A stretch of 64,000 bases of DNA from Thiocystis violascens DSM 198 (GCF_000227745.2 NC_018012.1:620001-684000), one strand, 5' to 3'. Counted from the stretch's first letter, positions 8,362 through 17,502 are shown. The notes: generated by a model not told the origin, from the sequence alone. Numbers and translations: made by a program.

Positions 8362-8675
8362 CGAAATCAAGCGCGGATAAAAATCTCAAAGATAGTGTTT
8401 ACTTCGGTACGCCTCGTGCTCCACGCCCGGTGCTGCCATCGCTGAAATCGCCCGACCTCTCGTGCGAACCGCCGCGTTCCGTCTTCGCGCCCCGCGTTGA
8501 GCGAAGCCGAAACGAGCTAGCTTGGAGACTGAAGCCGTTCGTGGGCTGACGGCAAGCCGAAAACCAAGGTCATTCCCACGCACCAACGGCACCACGCTCT
8601 ACCGAAGGGAATTGCAGTCCGCAACTCGCCGGGCTATCCTGATGCTGCATTGCAGCAAAAGCGGCGGCAATCCGC

Positions 8676-9611
8676 TCAGGCATGTCCGATCAATTCGTCG
8701 AGATGCGTGCTCACGCAGCGCCCGAGCGCCGACAGCGTATAGCCGCCTTCCAGACAGGACACCACCCGCTCCTGACAATGCTTGACCGCGAGTTTGTGGA
8801 GTTCGCGGGTAATCCAGCCGTAGTCCGAGGTGTGCAGGTTGAAGTGGGCCATGTCGTCCTCGATGTGGCCGTCGAAGCCAGCGGAGATCATGATCAACTG
8901 CGGGGCGAAGGCGTCGATGCACGGTAGCCAGGCGGATTCGACGGCGGCCTTGTAGGCGGCACCATCGGTGAGTTTGGGCAGCGGCAGGTTGATGACGTTG
9001 GGGGCCGTGCTGTTGGCCCCGGTGCCGGGATAGAAGGGGTGCTGAAAACTGGAACAGAAGAGGATCCGTTCGTCGCCGCTGACGATGTTCTCGGTGCCGT
9101 CGCCATGATGCACGTCGAAGTCGACGATGGCGATGCGCTCCAGGCCATGCTGTTCGAGCGCGTGGGCGGCACCGGCGGCGAGGTTGTTGAAGATGCAAAA
9201 TCCGCCTCCGTTGCGCCGGCCGGCATGATGACCGGGCGGGCGGGCGCAGCAGAAGGCGGCGTGGTGCCGGTCGCTCATCACCAGATCCACGCCCAGGATC
9301 GCAGCCCCGGCCGAATGCAGCGCGGCCTCCAGCGTGTGGTCGTTCATCGCCGTGTCGCCGCCGTCGATCCAGGCCAGCGTGTCGGCGTCCTGAGGCGCGC
9401 TGTCGAGGATGTGCTGGATGTAGTCGCGCTCATGGACGCGGGCGAGTTGTTCGACGCTGGCCGCCGGGGCGTCATAATGGGTCAGTAGCATCTCCATGCC
9501 CGAGGCGATCAGGCGATCCTGGATCGCGTAGAGGCGCTCGGGGCATTCCGGGTGATGCGCGCCCATGCGGTGCTCTTTGCAGGACTGATGAGAAATGAAG
9601 GCGAGGTTCAT
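8676..9611 (-). CDS. Histone deacetylase family protein (acetylpolyamine/protein deacetylase)
   Basis: This 311-residue protein carries the class II HDAC fold signatures in order: HPECPERL near the N-terminus, CARPPGHHAG with the catalytic His pair, GFCIFNNLA, the zinc-ligand motif VDFDVHHGDGTE, then ISAGFDGH with a further zinc ligand, and CLEGGYTLSALG. Such enzymes remove acetyl groups from lysines or polyamines in the cytoplasm. The start was set at 9611 because ATG with an AGGAG-type site precedes MNLAFISHQSCKEHRMG; a longer frame reaches 9752 but runs into the divergent promoter region. The Pat-like acetyltransferase starts 146 bases away on the other strand, so the two could form an acetylation/deacetylation pair. 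Confidence 0.9.
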   Translation of the reverse strand: MNLAFISHQSCKEHRMGAHHPECPERLYAIQDRLIASGMEMLLTHYDAPAASVEQLARVHERDYIQHILDSAPQDADTLAWIDGGDTAMNDHTLEAALHSAGAAILGVDLVMSDRHHAAFCCARPPGHHAGRRNGGGFCIFNNLAAGAAHALEQHGLERIAIVDFDVHHGDGTENIVSGDERILFCSSFQHPFYPGTGANSTAPNVINLPLPKLTDGAAYKAAVESAWLPCIDAFAPQLIMISAGFDGHIEDDMAHFNLHTSDYGWITRELHKLAVKHCQERVVSCLEGGYTLSALGRCVSTHLDELIGHA

Positions 9612-9757
9612 GTCGGCTCCTCTAAGGCTCGATCGCGGTGCGTGACGCGGCGGGTCATGTGCGATTCTCGATTCGGGCAGTGCCCGGATTGTTCTTTGCC
9701 GCGCTTCGGCGGCAGTACCGAAGATTAACCGCTTTTTTGCCCCGGAGGGCAAACCCC

Positions 9758-12436
9758 ATGCGCTTGTCGGACATCGATCAACTCTTCACAGCCAGTGCCG
9801 TGGCGGTTTTTGGCGCGAGTGACAGCGCGGGCTCGATCGGCGGCATGGTGTTTCGCAACCTGCTGGCGGGCGGGTTCAAGGGTCACTGTTACGCCATCAA
9901 TCCAAAATACGACCAGGTCGCCGACGAACCTTGTTATCCGAATCTGAAGGCGCTCGACAGACAGATCGATCTGGCTCTGATCGCCGCCCCGGCCGAGGCG
10001 GTTCCGGCGATTCTCGATCAGTGCGGCGGTTATGGCGTCAAGGTGGCGGTGGTCCATTCCGCCGGATTCGGCGAGCACGGCGAACGCGGCAAGGTGTTGC
10101 AGGAGAAAATGGTCGAGGCGGCCCGGCGCAATCGCATCCGGGTACTCGGGCCGAATTGTCTGGGGGTGATGCGCCCGCAGCACGGACTCAATGCCAGCGT
10201 GGGTCAGGATCTGCCGCATCCGGGCAATGTCGCGCTGGTCTCGCAGTCCGGCGCCATCTGTACCGCGATGATCGACTGGTCCGAACGGCGCAAGGTGGGT
10301 TTTTCCGCCGTGGTGTCGCTGGGCGCGGCGGCGGATGTGGACTTTGGCGATATCCTCGATTACCTCGCGCTCGATACCCAGACTCAGTGCATTTTGCTCT
10401 ATGTGGAAGGCATCCGTCATGCCCGCCATTTCATGAGCGGTCTGCGCGCCGCCGCGCGGCTCAAGCCGGTGATCGTCGTCAAGGCTGGACGGCATCCCGC
10501 CGGCACGCGCGCGATCAAGTCGCATACCGGCGGTTTTGTCGGGTCTCCGGACGTGTTCCGGGCGGTCACCGAGCGCGCGGGCGTGGTTCAAGTCTCTGAT
10601 CTAGATCAGTTGTTCGCCGCCGCCCAGGTCTTCGGCACCCGTCGCCGGCTGGCCGGGGACCGCATCGCTATCATCACCAACGGCGGTGGGCCAGGCGTCC
10701 TGGCGGCTGATCGCATGGTGGAACTGGGACTGACACTGGCGCAATTCAGCGATGCCACGCGCCAGACGCTGGAGCAGGGGCTGCCGGGGTACTGGTCGCA
10801 CGGCAATCCGATCGACATCATCGGCGACGCGCCGCCCGAGCGCTATCGGTTGGCGCTCAATGCCTGTCTCGCGGACGATGAAGTCGATGGGGTACTCTGT
10901 ATCCTGTCTCCGCTGGTCTTCGGGGATCCGGTCGCGACCGCCAATCAGGTCATTGAGGCGGCCAAGGCGAGCCGCAAGCCGGTGCTGGCCTGCTGGATGG
11001 GCGGCAAGCGGGTCGTCGAAGCGCAGGCGCTGCTGTCCGCGAACGACGTGCCTCAGTTCGAGAGCCCGGAGGCGGCGGCCGAAGCCTTCTCCTTCCTGGC
11101 CACCCATCACCGCAATCAGAAGCTGCTGATGCAGTCGCCCGCGCCGCTGTCCTATGAGGATCCGCCCGATGTCGAGGGGGCGCGTTTGATCATCGAGGGC
11201 GTGATGGCCGAGGGCCGCAAGACGCTCGGCACGGTGGAGGCCAAGGCGATCCTGTCGGCCTTTCGCATCCCGACCATGCAGGCGGTCCTGACGCGCACGC
11301 CCAACGAGGCGCTGATGGCCGCCGAGGTCTTGGGCTTTCCGGTGGTGATGAAGATCAACTCGCCGGATCTGGAGCACAAATCGGATGTCGATGGGGTGCG
11401 GCTGAACATCGACGACGCCCTGTCGGTACGCCGGATCTTCACCGAGATCGTCGATCGCGCCAAGCGGTTGCGTCCCGAGGCGCGGCTCGAAGGCATCACC
11501 GTGGAGCACATGGCCTCGACGCGGGCCGCGCGCGAGTTGATGGTCACCGTGTTCCGCGACAAGATCTTCGGCCCGGTGATCAGCTTCGGGGCCGGCGGCA
11601 CCCAGGAGGAGGTGCTGGAAGACCGGGCGCTGGGTCTGCCGCCGCTCAATGCCTTCATCATCGAGACCATGATCGATCACACTCGCATCGTGCGTCTGAT
11701 GGGCGCCTTCCAGCACATGCCGCCGATGAATCGCGTCGCCCTGGCAAAAATCCTGCAGCGCGTCTCGGAGATGGTCTGCGAGCTGCCGGAGATCATCCGC
11801 ATGGACATCAATCCGCTGATCGGCAACGACAAGGAAGTGATCGCGGTCGATGCCCGTATCCATGTCGACTATCGCCCGCCCCAGCAGCCGACCTATGGCC
11901 ACATGGCTATCCATCCCTATCCGAGCCATCTGATCGAACGCGCGCAACTGCCCGACGGACGGGATCTGGTGATCCGTCCGATCCGCCCGGAGGACGCCGA
12001 ACTGGAGCAAGATTTCGTGCGCGGTCTGTCGGAGCAGACCAAATATTTCCGCTTCATGCAGGCGATCAAGGAGCTGTCGCCGGAGATGCTGGTGCGCTTC
12101 ACTCAGATCGACTATGACCGCGAAATGGCCTTGATCGGCGTGGTCGAGAACGACGGCGTCGAGGTGGAGGTCGGCGTGGCTCGCTACATGTCCCGCCCGG
12201 GCGGCGAGGACTGCGAGTTCGCCATCGTCGTCTCGGACACCTGGCGCAATCTCGGGATCGGCGCCCGGCTGATGCGCTCGCTGATGCAGAACGCCCGCTC
12301 GCGCGGGTTTCGGGTCATGGATGGCGAGGTGTTGACGGCCAACAACCGGATGTTGGCGTTGGTCAAATCGCTCGGTTTCCGCATCGAGAGCGATCCGCAG
12401 GATCTGGCGATCAAGCTGGTGAGCAAGGTCTTGTAG
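9758..12436 (+). CDS. Pat-like bifunctional acetyl-CoA ligase domain / GNAT N-acetyltransferase
   Basis: This 892-residue protein has an N-terminal CoA-binding Rossmann domain (FGASDSAGSIGG, about 15-135), a succinyl-CoA-ligase-like flavodoxin region (LGPNCLGVMRP, VALVSQSGAICTAM, ITNGGGPGVLAAD), an ATP-grasp domain (GFPVVMKINSPDLEHKSD, about 490-700) and a C-terminal GNAT domain (about 725-885, with NLGIGARLM as the acetyl-CoA loop). This is the layout of protein lysine acetyltransferase Pat (YfiQ). His256 in SHTGG corresponds to the phospho-histidine of ADP-forming acetyl-CoA synthetases, so the ligase half may still be active. ATG at 9758 follows GGAGGG at a normal distance. Confidence 0.9.
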   Translation: MRLSDIDQLFTASAVAVFGASDSAGSIGGMVFRNLLAGGFKGHCYAINPKYDQVADEPCYPNLKALDRQIDLALIAAPAEAVPAILDQCGGYGVKVAVVHSAGFGEHGERGKVLQEKMVEAARRNRIRVLGPNCLGVMRPQHGLNASVGQDLPHPGNVALVSQSGAICTAMIDWSERRKVGFSAVVSLGAAADVDFGDILDYLALDTQTQCILLYVEGIRHARHFMSGLRAAARLKPVIVVKAGRHPAGTRAIKSHTGGFVGSPDVFRAVTERAGVVQVSDLDQLFAAAQVFGTRRRLAGDRIAIITNGGGPGVLAADRMVELGLTLAQFSDATRQTLEQGLPGYWSHGNPIDIIGDAPPERYRLALNACLADDEVDGVLCILSPLVFGDPVATANQVIEAAKASRKPVLACWMGGKRVVEAQALLSANDVPQFESPEAAAEAFSFLATHHRNQKLLMQSPAPLSYEDPPDVEGARLIIEGVMAEGRKTLGTVEAKAILSAFRIPTMQAVLTRTPNEALMAAEVLGFPVVMKINSPDLEHKSDVDGVRLNIDDALSVRRIFTEIVDRAKRLRPEARLEGITVEHMASTRAARELMVTVFRDKIFGPVISFGAGGTQEEVLEDRALGLPPLNAFIIETMIDHTRIVRLMGAFQHMPPMNRVALAKILQRVSEMVCELPEIIRMDINPLIGNDKEVIAVDARIHVDYRPPQQPTYGHMAIHPYPSHLIERAQLPDGRDLVIRPIRPEDAELEQDFVRGLSEQTKYFRFMQAIKELSPEMLVRFTQIDYDREMALIGVVENDGVEVEVGVARYMSRPGGEDCEFAIVVSDTWRNLGIGARLMRSLMQNARSRGFRVMDGEVLTANNRMLALVKSLGFRIESDPQDLAIKLVSKVL

Positions 12437-12473
12437 CGCTTTCGTTGAGGCGCCTCCCCAGATGCCTTGTGGG

Positions 12474-12602
12474 TGTCGGTTTTCTTTACAATTACTTGGC
12501 AATCGCGTGAATATGAGGTTGCTGAAATCGGAGCGAGGTAACTTTAACGTTTGTTTTTAAATAAAGTTATCTTTCGTTTTTTGTTCTGGCGCAAAAATTG
12601 CT
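12474..12602 (+). promoter_or_regulatory. Sigma-54 promoter with upstream activator-like motif
   Basis: TGGCGCAAAAATTGCT at 12587-12602 has GG (12588-12589), exactly ten bases, then GC (12600-12601). It matches the sigma-54 -24/-12 consensus well, including TTGCT. About 110 bases upstream, tgtcggttttctttacaat (12474-12492) resembles the motifs at 8221 and 8343. Transcription would begin near 12613 and read into the small gene at 12706. Confidence 0.6.
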
Positions 12603-12705
12603 TTATCTGTTCTTTAGGACAGATTAAGGTTCTGGGATGGGGTTTAATGTGTATTGCGCGTCCCGTATTTCTCGCCTCCCTTGCCAATTTTTGCGAGTCC
12701 AGACT

Positions 12706-12933
12706 ATGGCCAAGGCATCGACAGAAAAACCCGGGGGAATTCTCGGCATTTGGAATAAATTTTCCCGCATCTGGAGCGCATCGGTGCCGGACGAACTTTC
12801 GCCCTGCGAGTTCGATTGTCGAAAAACCGAGTGTCTTCAAGGCGATTGGGAGCGCTGCCGGCAACGGCTCGAACAGGTACGGATGCTGAGCACCGCCAGA
12901 GCGGCGGAGCGCGAAAACCCTCCTGACGTCTGA
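12706..12933 (+). CDS. Small conserved-looking hypothetical protein with Cys motif
   Basis: I do not recognise this 75-residue protein. It has a Trp-rich start (GILGIWNKFSRIWSAS), then SPCEFDCRKTECLQGDWERC with four cysteines in about 20 residues, and a charged tail. There is no signal peptide or membrane segment. The cysteine spacing (C-x3-C-x4-C-x8-C) could hold a metal or disulfides. The sigma-54 promoter upstream supports a real transcript. An upstream ATG at 12637 with AAGG before it would give 98 residues; I preferred 12706 because the extension has less coding-like third positions, but this is unsettled. It converges with nadB. Confidence 0.5.
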   Translation: MAKASTEKPGGILGIWNKFSRIWSASVPDELSPCEFDCRKTECLQGDWERCRQRLEQVRMLSTARAAERENPPDV

Positions 12934-13038
12934 CGGAAAGATCGGCCGGCACCGCCCGAAGCAGCTTGACGGTCATCGTTCGTCGGCTCGGCTGGCGCCG
13001 TGTCGCGCGCCGGCCGCAGGGCCGCAGGGCCGCAGGCA

Positions 13039-14664
13039 TCACTCGCGCCGCGGTTGATAGCTGTCCGGGATCAGAATGGTGGGCGTGCGCTGGGTCGCGT
13101 CCTTGTGGGGGAAATCCAGGGTGTAATGCAGCCCTCGGCTCTCGCGCCGGCGTAGCGCCGATTGAATGATCAGATCCGCGACTTCGAGCAGATTGCGCAG
13201 TTCGATCAAGTCGTTGCTGACCCGGAAGTGGCTGTAATATTCGATGACCTCCTGCGCCAGCAGGTCGGCCCGCCGCTTGGCGCGCCGCAGCCGTTTGTTG
13301 GTGCGCACGATGCCGACATAGTCCCACATGAAACGGCGCAGTTCCTCCCAGTTGTGCGTCACCACGACCTCCTCGTCGGGTTCGGTCACCCGGCTTTCGT
13401 CCCAATCGGGCACCTCGGGCGGCTCTGGACAATCGGCGATGCGCCGCTCGATGTCCAGCGCGGCCGACTCCGAATAAACCAGACATTCCAGCAGCGAATT
13501 GCTCGCCATGCGATTGGCGCCATGCAGTCCGGTGTAGGCGGTCTCGCCGCTGGCGTAGAGACCGGCGAGATCGGTGCGGGCATGCGCGTCGACCATGACG
13601 CCGCCGCAGGTATAGTGGGCGGCGGGGACGACCGGGATGGGTTCGCGAGCGATGTCGATCCCCAATTCCAGACAACGCTTGTGGATGGTGGGGAAGTGCT
13701 CGACGATGAAGTTGGCGGGCCGGTGTGAGATGTCCAGATAGACACAGGCGGCGCCGAGTCGCTTCATTTCGTGGTCGATCGCGCGCGCGACGATGTCGCG
13801 GGGCGCCAGTTCGGCGCGGCGGTCGAAGCGCGGCATGAAGCGTTCGCCGTCGGGCAGTAACAGATGCGCGCCCTCGCCACGCAGTGCCTCGGTGATCAGG
13901 AAGGTGCGCGCGTCCGGATGATAGAGACAGGTGGGATGAAACTGCATGAATTCCATGTTGGCGACCCGGCAGCCCGCGCGCCAGGCCATGGCGATGCCGT
14001 CGCCGGTCGAAACGTCCGGATTGCTGGTATAAAGGTAGACCTTGTTGGCGCCGCCGGTCGCGAGCACCACGAAGCGGGCAAGGAAGGTCTCGACCCGGCC
14101 GGTGCCGCGGTTGAGGATATAGGCGCCAAGACAGCGGTGATCCCGATGGTCCGGGAGATGCTTGGAGGTGATGAGGTCGACCGCGATCCGCTGTTCGTGG
14201 AGCGTGACGTTGGGCCGGGCGCGGATCTTGGCCTCCAGCGTGGTTTCGACCGCATAGCCGGTGGCGTCGGCGGCATGCACCACTCGTCGGTGGGTGTGGC
14301 CGCCTTCGCGCGTGAGGTGATAACCGCCGGTGGAGCTGGATTCCGCGTCGCGCGTGAACTCGACGCCCTGGTCGAGCAGCCAGCGGATATTGTCGGGGCC
14401 GCGTTCGACGACGTGCCGGACCACCCTCGGTTCGCAGAGTCCCGCGCCGGCCTTGAGGGTGTCCTGAACGTGCGATTCGATCGAATCCTGGGCGTCCATG
14501 ACGGCGGAAATGCCGCCTTGGGCATAGAGTGTGCTGCCCTCGGCAAGCTCGCGTTTGGAGATGACCGCCACGGAGAGATCCGTGCGCAGACGCAACGCCA
14601 GGCTGAGGCCTGCGGCGCCGCTGCCGAGGATCAGAACATCGTGACGAAAAAACGGTTCGGGCAT
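13039..14664 (-). CDS. nadB: L-aspartate oxidase
   Basis: NadB oxidises L-aspartate to iminoaspartate with FAD, the first step of bacterial NAD synthesis. The protein of about 541 residues opens with the FAD-binding motif [17 protein letters not shown]. It then has the flavoprotein signature [24 protein letters not shown] and [16 protein letters not shown] segments, [51 protein letters not shown] and [13 protein letters not shown], and a C-terminal helical domain. These distinguish NadB from succinate dehydrogenase. ATG at 14664 is preferred; a TTG six codons earlier is possible. It is divergent from rpoE, an arrangement common in gammaproteobacteria. Confidence 0.96.
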   Translation of the reverse strand: MPEPFFRHDVLILGSGAAGLSLALRLRTDLSVAVISKRELAEGSTLYAQGGISAVMDAQDSIESHVQDTLKAGAGLCEPRVVRHVVERGPDNIRWLLDQGVEFTRDAESSSTGGYHLTREGGHTHRRVVHAADATGYAVETTLEAKIRARPNVTLHEQRIAVDLITSKHLPDHRDHRCLGAYILNRGTGRVETFLARFVVLATGGANKVYLYTSNPDVSTGDGIAMAWRAGCRVANMEFMQFHPTCLYHPDARTFLITEALRGEGAHLLLPDGERFMPRFDRRAELAPRDIVARAIDHEMKRLGAACVYLDISHRPANFIVEHFPTIHKRCLELGIDIAREPIPVVPAAHYTCGGVMVDAHARTDLAGLYASGETAYTGLHGANRMASNSLLECLVYSESAALDIERRIADCPEPPEVPDWDESRVTEPDEEVVVTHNWEELRRFMWDYVGIVRTNKRLRRAKRRADLLAQEVIEYYSHFRVSNDLIELRNLLEVADLIIQSALRRRESRGLHYTLDFPHKDATQRTPTILIPDSYQPRRE

Positions 14665-14834
14665 GGAGTGCGCTCGCTTCAAGGCGGAAATCGGTCGGTC
14701 CGCGACGGTCTCGACGCAGCAGGCGGCGGCGTCGCGCGCGGACCCAGTGTCATCCAGTCGGTGTCGTTTCGTCGACCTGGATCAGGATTTAGTCGATGAT
14801 TCGGTGTGCCCCGGCGCACATCGTCCATTTTTAC

Positions 14835-14861
14835 GAACTTCCTTTTCGGTGAATTGTCCAT
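14835..14861 (+). promoter_or_regulatory. Candidate sigma-E (AlgU-type) promoter of rpoE
   Basis: GAACTT at 14835-14840 is followed by a 16-base spacer and TCCAT at 14857-14861. This matches the AlgU/sigma-E pattern GAACTT-N16-TCnnA at the -35 box and partly at -10. It lies 42 bases before the rpoE start, which fits positive autoregulation. Confidence 0.5.
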
Positions 14862-14902
14862 GCCAACGGAACCGATGGTCGAAAGCCCAACGGGACGATC
14901 TC

Positions 14903-15481
14903 ATGTCTGAGCGCCAGGCCGATCATGAATTGGTGGAGCGCGCTCAGTCGGGAGACACGCGCGCCTTTGACCTTCTGGTTTTGAAATATCAGCAGAAGGT
15001 AGCAAACTTGATCTCCCGATACATCCGGGATTCGAGCGAGGTTCTGGATGTCACCCAGGATGCCTTCATCAAGGCGTATCGCGCGTTGCCGGGGTTTCGT
15101 GGCGACAGCGCCTTTTATACCTGGTTGTATCGGATCGCGGTCAATACCGTCAAGAACCACCTGGTCGCCCAGGGGCGCCGGCCGCCCGGCGACGATGTCG
15201 AGGCCGAACTGGCCGAACAGATGGACATGGGCGCTCGCCTGCGTGAGTCGGCGACACCCGAGCGACTCCTGTTGAGCGATGAGATTGCCCTGACGGTACA
15301 GCGCGCGCTCGACGAGTTGCCCGAGGATCTGCGGACCGCCATCTTGCTGCGGGAATTTGAGGGAATGAGTTATGAAGAAATCGCGACGGCCATGGAGTGT
15401 CCGATCGGGACGGTCAGATCGCGAATCTTTCGCGCCAGGGAGGTCATCGACAAGCGGCTGCGGCCTTTGCTCGAGGATTAA
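14903..15481 (+). CDS. rpoE: RNA polymerase sigma-E factor (AlgU/RpoE)
   Basis: This 192-residue ECF sigma factor contains region 2 (GDTRAFDLLVLKYQ, TQDAFIKAYRALPGFRGDSAFYTWLYRIAVNTVKNHL) and region 4 (ALDELPEDLRTAILLREFEGMSYEEIATAMECPIGTVRSRIFRARE). It directs transcription of envelope-stress genes and is held by RseA at the inner membrane. The ATG at 14903 matches the usual N-terminus MSERQ-DHELVERAQ. It heads the rpoE-rseA-rseB-rseC-degQ-like operon, and a candidate self-regulated promoter lies just upstream. Confidence 0.97.
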   Translation: MSERQADHELVERAQSGDTRAFDLLVLKYQQKVANLISRYIRDSSEVLDVTQDAFIKAYRALPGFRGDSAFYTWLYRIAVNTVKNHLVAQGRRPPGDDVEAELAEQMDMGARLRESATPERLLLSDEIALTVQRALDELPEDLRTAILLREFEGMSYEEIATAMECPIGTVRSRIFRAREVIDKRLRPLLED

Positions 15482-15513
15482 AGAATTGAACACCGACGAT
15501 ATTCAGCTCAGGC

Positions 15514-16095
15514 ATGAATCCAATGACCAATGAGCAGCGACCGACCGACTGGCAACGACAACGGCTTTCCGAGCTGCAGGATGGCGAACTCGACCCATTG
15601 AGCGCCTCGCGCCTGTTGGATACGCTGGCAGAGGATGCGAGCCTGCGTGCGACCTGGGAGCGTTATCACCTGATTGGCCATGTGATTCGTGGCGAGCATT
15701 GCGATCCGGCGCATCGGGCGGTCGCCGAGCGTGTGCGCCGGACGCTCGCGGTCGAGCCGACCCGGCTCCAACCGCGTGGCCGCCGGGCGCGAACGCACTA
15801 TCGACCGCTGGTCGGTGTGGCGATTGCCGCCAGCGTGGCTTTCCTTGCGGTTTTCGTGGCTCCGGTTCTGTTGCGGGACACGGCAACGCACCCGCGGGTC
15901 ACGGTCGGGGAAACGCCTTTGATCGCTCGCGCGTCGCTCCCCCGTCCGGTCGATGCGCGCTGGCAACTGGATCGCCCCGATCTCGCCAATAAGCTCGACC
16001 GCTTTCTGGTGACCCACCAAGAGACGGCTCCCGCGACCGGGGCCAAGGGCATGCTCCATTATGCGACATTCGTCGGTTATGAAATCCCACGCTAA
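15514..16095 (+). CDS. rseA: Anti-sigma-E factor RseA (MucA)
   Basis: RseA is a single-pass inner-membrane protein that sequesters sigma-E. The N-terminal cytoplasmic domain shows LSELQDGELDPLSASRLLDTL and WERYHLIGHVIRGE, typical for the family. A hydrophobic segment at about residues 98-118 (PLVGVAIAASVAFLAVFVAP) is the membrane span. The periplasmic part includes the RWQLDRPDLANKLDRFLVTHQE region that binds RseB. The C-terminus HYATFVGYE is also typical of MucA-like proteins. It follows rpoE by 32 bases and overlaps rseB. A second in-frame ATG at 15523 could be the start. Confidence 0.93.
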   Translation: MNPMTNEQRPTDWQRQRLSELQDGELDPLSASRLLDTLAEDASLRATWERYHLIGHVIRGEHCDPAHRAVAERVRRTLAVEPTRLQPRGRRARTHYRPLVGVAIAASVAFLAVFVAPVLLRDTATHPRVTVGETPLIARASLPRPVDARWQLDRPDLANKLDRFLVTHQETAPATGAKGMLHYATFVGYEIPR

Positions 16096-17062
16096 CGTGC
16101 GGATGACCCTGTGGTGGGGTGGAATCCTCCTTTTCTGTGGATTCGGCGCGATCGGACTGTCCATGAGCGCGGCGGGCGAGGATGAGGCGCCCCCCGTCGA
16201 TGCGGCGCGACAGGTCGGGGATCTTCTCGAACGCATGGCAGAGGCCCTGCGCTCCCTGAACTACGAGGGGACTCTGGTGTATCTGCATGAAAATCGGCTG
16301 GAAACGCTCAATCTTCTGCACCATGTCGAGCAGGGTCGGGTCCAGGAACGCCTGGTGTCGTTAAGCGGTCCGGTGCGGGCGGTGGCTAGGGAACGGGATC
16401 GCGTTCTGTGCGCGCTCCCCGATGGCCATCCATTCTCGGTCGAGCGTCATGGCGGCGGCCATATTCTCGCCACCGACGGGATCGATCCCGCGGCTCTGGG
16501 GCGCTATTACCGCACGGCGATCTTGGGCGTCGCGCGCGTCGCGGGCCGCGAGACCAATGTCGTCGGCATCATCCCGCGGGACCAGCTCCGTTATGGGTAT
16601 CGGTTTCACATCGATCGCGAAACCGCCCTGCCGTTGAAATCCGACCTGATCGATTTGCACGAGGAGCCGCTTGAGCAATTGATGTTCACCTCCATCGTCT
16701 TCAAACCTTCCGATGGTGTGGCGCCCGAACTGGTCGGTCAACCCGTGCGAAATGCTCCCGTGACAGAATCGGCGAGTCGCTGGCGGTTCGACGATCCGCC
16801 AGCGGGTTTTCAGCTGGTGATGCATACTACAATGCAGCAGCCGGATGGCTCTGCGGCCGAACATTTTCTGTTCACGGATCGGCTCTCCGCCTATTCGATC
16901 TATGTCGAGGAGGGCATCCAGGACGGCCTGAACGGTTTGACCAATATCGGCGCGGTGCATGCCATGGGCGGAAAGGTCGAAGGCCATCAGGTGACCGTCA
17001 TCGGCGAAGTCCCCGCGGCAACCGTTCAAGCCGCCATCGCGGGTGCTCGTCGGTCGCCATGA
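16061..17062 (+). CDS. rseB: Sigma-E regulatory protein RseB (MucB)
   Basis: RseB is a periplasmic protein that shields RseA from DegS-type cleavage. The protein has an N-terminal signal-like segment (TLWWGGILLFCGFGAIGLSMSA), then DLLERMAEALRSLNYEGTLVYLH, GPVRAVARERDRVLCALPD and DPAALGRYYRTAILGVARVAGRE, all characteristic of the MucB/RseB family. The C-terminal domain ends with VHAMGGKVEGHQVTVIGEVP. The start overlaps rseA by 35 bases; ATG at 16079 would reduce the overlap and place the signal peptide nearer the start. Its last codons overlap rseC by four bases. Confidence 0.94.
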   Translation: MRHSSVMKSHANVRMTLWWGGILLFCGFGAIGLSMSAAGEDEAPPVDAARQVGDLLERMAEALRSLNYEGTLVYLHENRLETLNLLHHVEQGRVQERLVSLSGPVRAVARERDRVLCALPDGHPFSVERHGGGHILATDGIDPAALGRYYRTAILGVARVAGRETNVVGIIPRDQLRYGYRFHIDRETALPLKSDLIDLHEEPLEQLMFTSIVFKPSDGVAPELVGQPVRNAPVTESASRWRFDDPPAGFQLVMHTTMQQPDGSAAEHFLFTDRLSAYSIYVEEGIQDGLNGLTNIGAVHAMGGKVEGHQVTVIGEVPAATVQAAIAGARRSP

Positions 17063-17490
17063 TCGAGGAGCGGGGGACGGTGGTGGCGCTCTCCGGGGAC
17101 TATGCCCAGGTCAGGACAGAGCGACGGAGCGCGTGCGGAACCTGCACCGTCCAGGGTGCCTGCGGTACCTCGTTGCTGGAGCGTTACCTCGGACGGCGTG
17201 CCGTCGAGCTGACCGCGCTCAACCAGATACAGGCCGCCGTGGGCGATCGCGTGCTCGTCGGCATCTCGGAGCAGGGTCTGCTTGCAGCCGCCATGGCGGC
17301 CTATCTGGCGCCGATCCTGGCCTTGCTCGCGGGTGCGCTCCTGGGTGAAGCCCTGGGTGGCGCCCATGGCGAGGCGGCGAGCTTGTTCGGCGCTTTGCTT
17401 GGCCTGATACTGGCGTTGCGATGGCTGCGCGGCTATCGTGTAGCCACCGCGTCCACGCCGTTGATTCTGCGACGGCTTGAATTCAATTAG
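17059..17490 (+). CDS. rseC: SoxR-reducing/sigma-E regulatory protein RseC
   Basis: This 143-residue inner-membrane protein shows the RseC/MucC family pattern. An N-terminal cysteine cluster (SACGTCTVQGACGT) is followed by a short soluble region with GDRVLVGISEQGLL, then two membrane spans (about 75-95 and 103-122), and a positively charged end. RseC proteins modulate sigma-E and contribute to reduction of iron-sulfur regulators. The ATG overlaps the rseB stop as ATGA, which indicates translational coupling. Confidence 0.9.
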   Translation: MIEERGTVVALSGDYAQVRTERRSACGTCTVQGACGTSLLERYLGRRAVELTALNQIQAAVGDRVLVGISEQGLLAAAMAAYLAPILALLAGALLGEALGGAHGEAASLFGALLGLILALRWLRGYRVATASTPLILRRLEFN

Positions 17491-17502
17491 CGAAATCAAT
17501 CT

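Larger units (their letters stand above)
8076..8675. other. Gene-free stretch with two copies of a TGTCnGGAn-TTACACT motif
   Basis: This stretch lies between the IS256 remnant and the deacetylase gene. Open frames here lack ribosome binding sites and recognisable sequence. Two related 19-base motifs lie at 8221 and 8343. A 15-base piece of the inverted repeat found at 55131 occurs at 8530-8544. It looks like the leftover upstream region of a lost gene. Confidence 0.5.

Noticed and set aside
8199..8549. 116-codon open frame after the IS256 remnant
   Set aside because: It has no ribosome binding site or familiar sequence and covers the two regulatory-like motifs.
10601..12502. Very long open frame antisense to the Pat-like gene
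   Set aside because: It mirrors the codon pattern of a high-GC gene, has low-complexity composition and no recognisable domain; the plus-strand protein is clearly real.
12544..12864. Minus-strand frame over the small cysteine protein
   Set aside because: It runs through the sigma-54 promoter region and lacks a ribosome binding site; the plus-strand frame is better supported.
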